A stretch of 14,456 nucleotides of DNA, from assembly GCA_031290815.1 (NCBI GenBank), contig JAISLO010000229.1, positions 1 to 14,456 of the forward strand. The letters are read 5' to 3'. The number at the start of each line of letters is the position of its first letter. Position 1 is the first letter of the stretch. The notes under the pieces are model-generated. The model did not search any database and was not told where the DNA came from. It saw only the letters and a list, made by a program, of their open reading frames with translations. A program made the position numbers and the translations under genes. Source of the DNA: Synergistaceae bacterium. GTDB taxonomy: Bacteria; Synergistota; Synergistia; Synergistales; Synergistaceae. Below, piece after piece: positions 1 to 5,319 of the stretch.

Positions 1-341
1 GGATGCGTCTTCGGGTCTTCGATGGCAATGCTTTCGAGCAAGTCTCCTTCCAGGTTCAATGGGTCGCTGATAAACGGGGTGCTGTAGTCGGGGTAGTTTA
101 CCTTAGCGCCCAGCACTTCCTGAATAGGAATCCCCACGGATATGGAATCCAGCCCATAGGCGCGATAAGCCGCGACAGTCGCGTCGATCTGTTTTTTTGC
201 GTCCTGGTGAAATTCGGAGACTTTTATGCCGGTTACCCTGGATGCCGCGTCTCCTAACGCAAAAGCATGGGGTATGCGGTCGTAGGGGCGATTTTCAGCG
301 ATAGCCTTGAGCCTTTCCTTTGGTGTCATTGAATCGATCAT
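1..341 (-). CDS. Uroporphyrinogen-decarboxylase-family methyltransferase (MtaA/CmuA-like), C-terminus cut by window edge
   Basis: The minus strand is open from an ATG at 341-339 to the left edge, giving about 113 residues. The product starts MIDSMTPKERLKAIAENRPY and continues with DRIPHAFALGDAASRVTG. The pattern MTPKERLxAI...xRP.DRIP is the typical N-terminus of the URO-D superfamily. Members beside corrinoid proteins usually act as cobalamin-dependent methyltransferases (MtaA, MtbA or CmuA type), moving a methyl group between the corrinoid and a thiol acceptor or substrate, rather than in haem synthesis. An AAGGAG Shine-Dalgarno lies 8 nt before the ATG. The gene is third in the corrinoid operon, 122 nt after the permease stop. 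An 8-bp inverted repeat (tgccaatt at 365-372, aattggca at 456-463) spans that gap and may be chance. The zinc-binding and active-site part lies outside the window, so methyl donor and acceptor cannot be assigned. Family sure; exact role inferred from context. Confidence 0.85.
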   Translation of the reverse strand, partial: MIDSMTPKERLKAIAENRPYDRIPHAFALGDAASRVTGIKVSEFHQDAKKQIDATVAAYRAYGLDSISVGIPIQEVLGAKVNYPDYSTPFISDPLNLEGDLLESIAIEDPKTH

Positions 342-463
342 CTATAAATCTCCTTTCGCCGTTATGCCAATTCGCTGTCACTTGGCTGTTTATGATGCGG
401 CTGAACGGCTGCCAAAACTGGTTTTAACGCTTCACCCTCCAGGCTTTTGATTTTAAATTGGCA

Positions 464-1417
464 TTACCACTTGATGACGCCTTTCTGCCACGCGAGAAAC
501 CTGTCGCGTATCCTGAATATCAGAGTGACTACAGAGGTAAATGTGATCAATATGAGCATTATGCTTGCGAAAACCTTGTTGTATTCAGCCCAGGCCGTCG
601 AAGACGTGATGTACCAGCCCAGTCCCGCCTTGACGCCCAGCATTTCAGCGCTTATCAACGTGACGCAGGCGACTCCCATTCCCTGAAAGAGGCCCAAGAA
701 GACGTGCGGAAGGGCTGCAGGGATCGCGACGTTAAAGATGAGGTATTTTTCATCGGCGCCCAGAGTGTTAGCCACTTCGAAATAAGCTTTGCTCACGCCG
801 AATATGCCGGAGGCCGTCATGAGGGTTACGGGGAACCAGACGGCAAGCCCTACCAGGAAAACGCTTCCAGCAAATGTGGTAGGCGACAGTATCATCACGA
901 TGGGAATCCATACGACGGCCGGGACAGGGCCAATCATGCGAACCACTGGCATCGCCCAGTATTCGACTTTTTTGAACCAACCGATCAGCACGCCCGAGAT
1001 CAGGCCGCAGACAGCGCCGAAAAAGTAACCTACTAAGAGCAGCCTCAATGAATAGACAACGCTAAGCCCCAAGAGCTTCCAGTCTGACAGGAACACGTTC
1101 AGGATCCTGTCTACCCATGGGAAATAAGGCATTGGCAAAATCGCCGTTTTGAGAGTCGCGTAATCCCATAATGTCAATGCGATTGCCGCCGCGAAAATCC
1201 TTGGCGCTTCATTGTCCGCTATATCCCGCCTTTTTTTCGGGCTTTTCCAATAAAGGCCGTACCTAATGACGTACGCCAGCGCCAAAAGCCCTATGAAGAC
1301 CGGGTACGTCTTGGTTTGGGCAATCATGACGGTATTGCTGTTCGGCGTAAGGAAATAATTGAGATAGATTATAACTACGCCGAGAACCGGCAAAAACGCC
1401 TTGATTTGTTCTGTCAT
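464..1417 (-). CDS. ABC transporter permease, SsuC/TauC (BPD_transp_1) type
   Basis: This 317-residue integral membrane protein is the permease of a binding-protein-dependent ABC importer. The family signature is the EAA cytoplasmic loop at about residues 213-242 (FEVANTLGADEKYLIFNVAI, followed by PAALPHVFLGL), which contacts the ATPase. It most resembles permeases for sulfonates, taurine, nitrate or thiamine precursors. Hydrophobic segments lie near 7-24, 38-55, 73-90, 115-145, 164-178, 183-203, 240-260 and 283-303. At 317 residues it is longer than the usual 250-280, because two extra N-terminal hydrophobic segments precede the core. I chose ATG 1417 because a GAGGTGAGG stretch precedes it and the hydrophobic segment follows; the in-frame region further upstream overlaps the corrinoid gene and looks non-coding. 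It lies between corrinoid protein and URO-D methyltransferase, so it probably imports their methylated substrate. No ATPase or binding protein is in the window. Confidence 0.9.
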   Translation of the reverse strand: MTEQIKAFLPVLGVVIIYLNYFLTPNSNTVMIAQTKTYPVFIGLLALAYVIRYGLYWKSPKKRRDIADNEAPRIFAAAIALTLWDYATLKTAILPMPYFPWVDRILNVFLSDWKLLGLSVVYSLRLLLVGYFFGAVCGLISGVLIGWFKKVEYWAMPVVRMIGPVPAVVWIPIVMILSPTTFAGSVFLVGLAVWFPVTLMTASGIFGVSKAYFEVANTLGADEKYLIFNVAIPAALPHVFLGLFQGMGVACVTLISAEMLGVKAGLGWYITSSTAWAEYNKVFASIMLILITFTSVVTLIFRIRDRFLAWQKGVIKW

Positions 1418-1508
1418 CCTGCCATTCGCCTCACCTCTTGCAGATGCCGCGGAATGTGAATGAATGCCATAGGGGAGCTTGGTGTCGCACTGAGTTTCGC
1501 GAAGCATG

Positions 1509-2153
1509 TCACTTTTTAACCAGTTCCCGCAGGAGCCGGACTGCTTCGACGGCATTCGCGGAATAGCCATCCGCGCCGATGCGGTCGGCATAGTTCTGTG
1601 AAATCGGCCCTCCCCCGACGATGACCTTGAAATCATCACGGATGCCCTTTTCCCTCAAAAGGCCGATAACTCGCTCCATTCCGGCCATCGTCGTGGACAT
1701 GAGCGTTGAGATCGCAATGACGTCGGCTTCTTTCTCCCGTGCCTCGGTTATAAATCTTTCAGGAGGGACATCCCGCCCGATGTCGAAAACCTCGAATCCG
1801 CCGGCCTCAGCCAAGACCTTCACGATATTTTTGCCGATATCATGCGTGTCGCCCTCGATTACACCTATCACAACCTTCGTTTTTCTGCTGTCTGCCTCGC
1901 TGACAGTAATATGAGGTTTTAAGACGTCCACGCCCGCGTTCAGCGCGTCGGAACAGAGCAGAAGCTCCGGTATGTAGTAGTCTCCCTCTTCATACAAATC
2001 GCCGGCCCTTTTCATCCCGTCCGCGAGCCCTTTATCTAGAGCCTCGAGCGGATCAACGTTTTCGGAGATTGCCTGGTTCGCGTAATCTATCGTCTTCTCC
2101 TCCTCCATCTCCAGCACGGAATCAGAAAGCCCTCGGAGTATTTTTTCCTTCAC
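1509..2153 (-). CDS. Methyltransferase corrinoid protein (MtaC/MtbC/MttC-like), GTG start
   Basis: This 214-residue protein is the methyl-carrying corrinoid subunit of a cobalamin-dependent methyltransferase system. Residues 1-90 form the helical cap domain (B12-binding-2 type), including MKRAGDLYEEGDYYIPELLL. Residues 93-214 form the Rossmann-like B12-binding domain. Its signature D102-x-H104-x-x-G107 (GDTHDIGKNIV) supplies the lower-ligand histidine to cobalt. S149-T150-L151 and the GGG at 180-182 match the other two cobalamin loops. Length is normal for the family. The start is GTG at 2153-2151, 8 nt after an AAGGAG. An ATG 7 nt upstream (2160) is in another frame. A methyltransferase of the MtaB/MttB type that loads the corrinoid is not visible, although the URO-D protein downstream could serve as partner. 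Transcription starts beyond an attenuator-like leader. The substrate is unknown. Confidence 0.95.
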   Translation of the reverse strand: MKEKILRGLSDSVLEMEEEKTIDYANQAISENVDPLEALDKGLADGMKRAGDLYEEGDYYIPELLLCSDALNAGVDVLKPHITVSEADSRKTKVVIGVIEGDTHDIGKNIVKVLAEAGGFEVFDIGRDVPPERFITEAREKEADVIAISTLMSTTMAGMERVIGLLREKGIRDDFKVIVGGGPISQNYADRIGADGYSANAVEAVRLLRELVKK

Positions 2154-2182
2154 TTTTCATTCTCCTTTCGCAAAAAAAATAT

Positions 2183-2214
2183 AAAAAAAGATCCCTGCTC
2201 AAAGAGTAGAGATC
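2183..2214 (-). terminator. Intrinsic terminator inside the corrinoid operon leader
   Basis: On the minus strand GATCTCTACTC (2214-2204) pairs with GAGCAGGGATC (2200-2190) across a TTT loop, forming 11 positions with one G-U wobble and one A-C mismatch. Seven T follow at 2189-2183, then another eight T at 2179-2172. It lies after the operon promoter and about 30 nt before the corrinoid gene, so it can only act as a conditional stop (attenuator). Its 5' arm shares GGGATC bases with a competing upstream helix. Confidence 0.8.
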
Positions 2215-2266
2215 CCCAAGCATAAGCGATCGGCTCAGACCAGACTTGCTCGCTCATGGAGGGGAT
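2212..2266 (-). promoter_or_regulatory. Candidate antiterminator hairpin competing with the leader terminator
   Basis: On the minus strand CATGAGCGA (2258-2250) pairs over nine positions, one a G-U, with TCGCTTATG (2229-2221) around a 20-nt loop. Just outside it ATCCCC (2266-2261) can pair with GGGGAT (2217-2212), separated only by a 2x3 internal loop. The combined helix uses bases 2212-2214, which the terminator also needs, so the two folds exclude each other. The 5' side overlaps the last codons of a short leader ORF. I do not recognise a known riboswitch consensus here. The pairing is seen in the sequence; the switching role is inferred. Confidence 0.55.
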
Positions 2267-2298
2267 ATACATCGCGTACATATCATTTTCAGCACCAC
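2254..2298 (-). CDS. Putative 14-residue leader peptide, two Cys codons
   Basis: A minute ORF runs from GTG at 2298-2296 to TGA at 2256-2254 and encodes VVLKMICTRCISPP. An AAGGAG at 2312-2307 lies 8 nt before it, the best-placed ribosome site in the leader. An internal ATG (codon 5) is an alternative start. Its two Cys codons (2280-2278 and 2271-2269) lie just before ATCCCC, the 5' arm of the outer antiterminator helix, and the stop codon lies inside the 5' arm of the inner hairpin. A ribosome completing the peptide would cover that arm and favour the terminator; one stalled near the Cys codons would leave it free. This is the geometry of leader-peptide attenuation. Coding status of so short an ORF cannot be proven by reading. 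Confidence 0.45.
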   Translation of the reverse strand: MVLKMICTRCISPP

Positions 2299-2320
2299 GA
2301 AAAGCACTCCTTCTTATATC

Positions 2321-2340
2321 TTACCATTCATATATGGTAA
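2321..2340. promoter_or_regulatory. Palindrome TTACCAT-N6-ATGGTAA just downstream of the operon start
   Basis: Two perfect 7-bp arms (2321-2327 and 2334-2340) are separated by 6 bp. The site lies about 10-35 nt downstream of the expected transcription start of the corrinoid operon. It could be an operator for a dimeric repressor, or a hairpin at the 5' end of the leader RNA. No regulator gene is in view. Confidence 0.5.
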
Positions 2341-2360
2341 TATTAAAATAATGCGCGATC

Positions 2361-2389
2361 AATATATAGCTAAAATTATAATCTGTCAA
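2361..2389 (-). promoter_or_regulatory. Sigma-70-type promoter of the corrinoid operon
   Basis: On the minus strand a perfect -35 TTGACA (2389-2384) is followed by 17 bp and then TATATT (2366-2361), five of six matches to the -10 consensus. Transcription should start near 2354, giving a leader of roughly 200 nt. Flanks are AT-rich. It diverges from the rpsO promoter about 100 bp away. Confidence 0.75.
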
Positions 2390-2466
2390 TTACCCAAGGA
2401 AAACTAGGATTTATTATCCCAATATGTCCAGCTTTTTCTCAAAGAAAAGGGTGATTTAATTTTATG

Positions 2467-2475
2467 TGCTATAAT
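2467..2475 (+). promoter_or_regulatory. Extended -10 promoter upstream of rpsO
   Basis: TGCTATAAT forms an extended -10 element (TG, one base, perfect TATAAT). No convincing -35 hexamer lies 16-18 bp upstream, as is common for extended -10 promoters. Expected start is near 2482, leaving a leader of about 80 nt before rpsO. Confidence 0.65.
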
Positions 2476-2492
2476 GAGTTACCTTCTACCCG

Positions 2493-2525
2493 GACTGACG
2501 CGCTCATTTCACGGCGACGTCAGCC
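2493..2525 (+). promoter_or_regulatory. Hairpin in the rpsO 5' leader
   Basis: CTGACG (2495-2500) pairs with CGTCAG (2518-2523), and GG just outside (2492-2493) can extend the stem with C2524-C2525 past an unpaired A. The loop contains a further CGC/GCG pair. S15 genes in many bacteria are autoregulated through structured leaders of very different shape, so this could be the S15-binding element. No specific S15 motif was confirmed. Confidence 0.35.
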
Positions 2526-2562
2526 TGAGTTCGAGGATTAAAGCGTTTAGGAGTGAAACGGA

Positions 2563-2829
2563 TTGATTGACAAGGAATTGAAGACTCAGGTGATCGAACA
2601 GTATAAGACTCATGGGGCGGACACAGGTTCGCCAGAGGTACAGGTCGCTATCCTCACTACACGCATCCGCCAGCTTACCGAGCACATGAAAGTTCACAAA
2701 AAGGACTTCCACTCTCGCCGGGGACTGCTCATAATGGTCGGTAAACGCCGAAAGTTGCTGCAATATCTCAGAAACAAGGACTTCGGCCGTTACCAGAGCC
2801 TCATACAGAGACTCGGGCTGCGGCACTAG
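2563..2829 (+). CDS. rpsO: 30S ribosomal protein S15
   Basis: The 88-residue product has the normal S15 length and covers the whole family. THGADTGSPEVQVAILTTRI spans residues 16-35. HMKVHKKDFHSRRGL spans 41-55 and carries the H41, D48 and S51 residues that contact the 16S rRNA three-way junction. GKRRKLLQYLRNKDFGRYQ spans 60-78. S15 binds 16S rRNA early in assembly of the small-subunit platform. The start is TTG at 2563, 9 nt after TAGGAG; no ATG or GTG is in frame nearby. rpsO followed by pnp is a very widespread bacterial pair. A strong hairpin separates the two genes. Confidence 0.98.
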   Translation: MIDKELKTQVIEQYKTHGADTGSPEVQVAILTTRIRQLTEHMKVHKKDFHSRRGLLIMVGKRRKLLQYLRNKDFGRYQSLIQRLGLRH

Positions 2830-2884
2830 TTCCACGAGCAGGAATACGTCGATTCCCGATCAACATGTCGGTATCTGATCAGAT

Positions 2885-2929
2885 GGGCGATGCAAAACCT
2901 CGTGAGGCGCGTGGGTTTTTGCATTGCCC
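2885..2929 (+). promoter_or_regulatory. Strong hairpin between rpsO and pnp (terminator or RNase processing site)
   Basis: GGGCGATGCAAAACC (2885-2899) pairs almost completely with GGGTTTTTGCATTGCCC (2913-2929), with one G-U and one bulged base. Only TTTGTCATTGTT follows, a poor T-tract, so termination would be partial. In E. coli the matching gap holds an RNase III hairpin through which PNPase represses its own mRNA; a similar role here is an analogy, not shown. A 12-bp palindrome (ATCTGATCAGAT, 2873-2884) abuts its 5' side. Confidence 0.7.
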
Positions 2930-3010
2930 TTTGTCATTGTTGCTCTAAGGAGATTCAATCAGCATTTCTTCGACTTATTATGATGAACGATTATAGAGGG
3001 GGCATGAGTA

Positions 3011-5293
3011 ATGGCAGAGACATTTAGCCTCGAACTGGGTGGAAAGACCATTTCATTCGAGACCGGCCGCATGGCGAAGCAAACTAACGGATCGATATTC
3101 GCTCAGTGCGGCGAGACGGTGGTCCTGGTGACCTCCGTCATCACCGGCAAGCCGCGGGAGGGACTGGACTTCTTTCCCCTGCTGGTCGATTACGAGGAGC
3201 GCTACTACTCCGCCGGAAAGATACCCGGCGGATTCATCAAGCGCGAGGGTCGTCCGTCGGAGTCGGCGATACTCTCGGCGCGAGTGATAGACAGATCGAT
3301 ACGCTCGCTGTTTCCAGAGCACATGCGTAACGACGTCCATGTCGTAAGCACGGTGTTGTCAGTCGATCAGGTGATAGCGCCGAACATACTGGCGATAAAC
3401 GCCGCGTCAGCCGCGCTCGCCATATCAGATATTCCGTGGAACGGTCCGATAGGTGCCGTCAAGATCGGATACTCCGATGGAAAATTCGTCGTCAACCCCA
3501 CGGAGCAAGAGCTGTCGAACAGCCAGCTCGACCTCATAGTCGCAGGTCACAGGGGCGGGATAACCATGGTCGAGGCCGGCGCGTCGGAGGTGTCGGAAGA
3601 GCTTCTGATAGACGCGCTCGAACTTGCCCAGGGTGAGATAAACAAAATAGTTGATTTCATACTGAATATGGCTGAGCGGATTGGCCGAAAAAAAATAGAG
3701 CTGCGAGAACCTACGCGCATCGACGAGATAGACGATTGGGTCCGCTCAGAGCTCAGCGGGGAGATCTACAGCGCCATACAGATTCATGGAAAGGCAGATC
3801 GCGCCGCAGCCCTGTCAAACATATCCCAGAGGGCAGTGGACCGGTTCGCGGAGAGCTTCCCCGACTCGAAATCCTACATATCCGGACTCATAGACGACCT
3901 GACCAAAAAGGGCGTGCGCAAGCTCATTCTCGATGAGAAAAGGCGCGCGGACGGGCGCGGGATGGACGAGCTGCGGCCGATAACGTGCGAGGTCGGGGTG
4001 CTGCCGAGGACTCACGGATCCGCTCTGTTCACCAGGGGTGAAACACAGTCCCTTGCCGTGACTACGCTCGGAATGGTCGGGACCGACGATCAGATGCTCG
4101 ACGGCCTCAAGTGGGATGAGCCGGCCAAGCGCTTCATACTTCACTACAACTTCCCGCCGTATTCAGTCGGCGAGGTGCGTCCCATGAGAGGGCCCGGAAG
4201 GCGTGAGATAGGTCACGGCGCGCTTGCCGAGAGGGCGTTGCGGGGGATGATTCCGGCGGAGGAGGAGTTTCCTTACGTCGTTCGGGTCGTCTCGGACATC
4301 CTGGAGTCGAACGGATCGAGCTCCATGGCAAGCGTCTGCAGCAGCAGCCTCTCCATGATGGACGCCGGCGTTCCTGTCAAAAAACCGGTCGCGGGCGTCG
4401 CCATGGGACTGATAGCGGATGACGGCAGAGTCGGAATCCTCACCGACATTCAAGGGCTCGAAGACCACTACGGGGACATGGACTTCAAGGTGACCGGAAC
4501 GAGGGACGGAGTCACAGCGCTTCAGATGGACAACAAGGCCGGCGGGATCACGAGGGGGATCCTCGAACAGGCCCTCGGTCAGGCGCGCCGCGGCAGGCTG
4601 CAGATACTGGACAAGATGGACACGGCGATATCGGCCGCGAGACCCGAGATATCCCCCAACGCCCCGCGCATACTGACTCTGTCAATCGATACCGAGAAAA
4701 TCCGAGACGTGATAGGCCCAGGCGGCAAGACCATTCGCTCGATAGTCGCCCAGACAGGAGCCAAGATCGACGTTGGAGACGACGGTAAGGTCTACATATC
4801 GGCCATGGAGTCATACGCCGCGGAGAGCGCCCAAAAGATAATCATAGATCTGACGAGGGAGGTCAAGGCCGGCGAGATGTTCGTAGGGCGCGTAACGCGT
4901 CTCATCAACTTCGGCGCGTTCGTCGAGATACTCCCGGGCAAGGAGGGGCTCCTCCATGTCAGCGAGATCAGCTCGCACCACATACCAAAGATCGACGACG
5001 CGTTCGGCGTAGGAGACGAGGTCTTGGTAGTCGTCAAGGAGATCGACGACATGAACCGCATAAACCTCTCGCGCAAGAGGGCTATCGAACAGAGCTCGTC
5101 GACGGAGACGGATGCCGCGCTCGTTAGTCAGCTTACAACTGAGCGAGCGCGCGACGAGCGTTACTCGACCCTCCCCAAGGGCGACAGTTCGGCGAGGCGG
5201 GATCGAGATTTCCGCACCGGAGGAGACAGGGACAGAGGGGACCGTCCGCGCGGCCCTTACCGTCCGGATAATAGAAGAAGAGACGGCAAGTGA
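3011..5293 (+). CDS. pnp: Polyribonucleotide nucleotidyltransferase (PNPase)
   Basis: The 760-residue product is a full-length PNPase: a trimeric 3'-5' exoribonuclease that uses phosphate to release nucleoside diphosphates in mRNA decay. Domains in order are RNase PH-like domain 1 (about 1-215), a helical linker (about 235-305), and catalytic RNase PH-like domain 2 (about 310-545). These are followed by a KH domain (about 555-612, GXXG loop GPGG at 569-572), an S1 domain (about 620-690, VGRVTRLINFGAFVEI), and an Arg/Asp/Gly-rich tail (about 725-760). Catalytic signatures are present: FFPLLVDYEERYYSAGKIPG (55-74), NGSSSMASVC (434-443), and D485 and D491 in EDHYGDMDFK, spaced as the metal-binding aspartates of E. 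coli. AGGGGG precedes the ATG. An ATG 7 nt upstream is out of frame. The polar tail is probably disordered and may bind RNA. Confidence 0.98.
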   Translation: MAETFSLELGGKTISFETGRMAKQTNGSIFAQCGETVVLVTSVITGKPREGLDFFPLLVDYEERYYSAGKIPGGFIKREGRPSESAILSARVIDRSIRSLFPEHMRNDVHVVSTVLSVDQVIAPNILAINAASAALAISDIPWNGPIGAVKIGYSDGKFVVNPTEQELSNSQLDLIVAGHRGGITMVEAGASEVSEELLIDALELAQGEINKIVDFILNMAERIGRKKIELREPTRIDEIDDWVRSELSGEIYSAIQIHGKADRAAALSNISQRAVDRFAESFPDSKSYISGLIDDLTKKGVRKLILDEKRRADGRGMDELRPITCEVGVLPRTHGSALFTRGETQSLAVTTLGMVGTDDQMLDGLKWDEPAKRFILHYNFPPYSVGEVRPMRGPGRREIGHGALAERALRGMIPAEEEFPYVVRVVSDILESNGSSSMASVCSSSLSMMDAGVPVKKPVAGVAMGLIADDGRVGILTDIQGLEDHYGDMDFKVTGTRDGVTALQMDNKAGGITRGILEQALGQARRGRLQILDKMDTAISAARPEISPNAPRILTLSIDTEKIRDVIGPGGKTIRSIVAQTGAKIDVGDDGKVYISAMESYAAESAQKIIIDLTREVKAGEMFVGRVTRLINFGAFVEILPGKEGLLHVSEISSHHIPKIDDAFGVGDEVLVVVKEIDDMNRINLSRKRAIEQSSSTETDAALVSQLTTERARDERYSTLPKGDSSARRDRDFRTGGDRDRGDRPRGPYRPDNRRRDGK

Positions 5294-5319
5294 CGTAAAA
5301 CTTCAAGGAGATGATCTGA

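Noticed and set aside
365..463. Inverted repeat tgccaatt / aattggca between permease and URO-D gene
   Set aside because: Arms are 8 bp and 83 bp apart, so neither a hairpin nor a dimer site is convincing.
458..1036. 192-codon open frame on the plus strand opposite the permease
   Set aside because: The product is highly polar and full of His/Asp/Arg, typical of an antisense shadow, while the minus strand gives an intact membrane protein.
1418..1639. Longer N-terminus (74 codons) of the permease
   Set aside because: It overlaps the corrinoid gene, has no ribosome site and low-complexity Ser/Arg composition; the ATG at 1417 follows GAGGTGAGG.
2873..2884. 12-bp palindrome ATCTGATCAGAT
   Set aside because: Perfect but short and centred on a common GATC core; without other copies it may be chance, so it is only mentioned with the neighbouring hairpin.
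2953..2981. Possible internal promoter of pnp (TATTAT at 2976-2981)
   Set aside because: The -10 is plausible but the region 16-18 bp upstream (around TTCAAT) is a weak -35; not enough to call.
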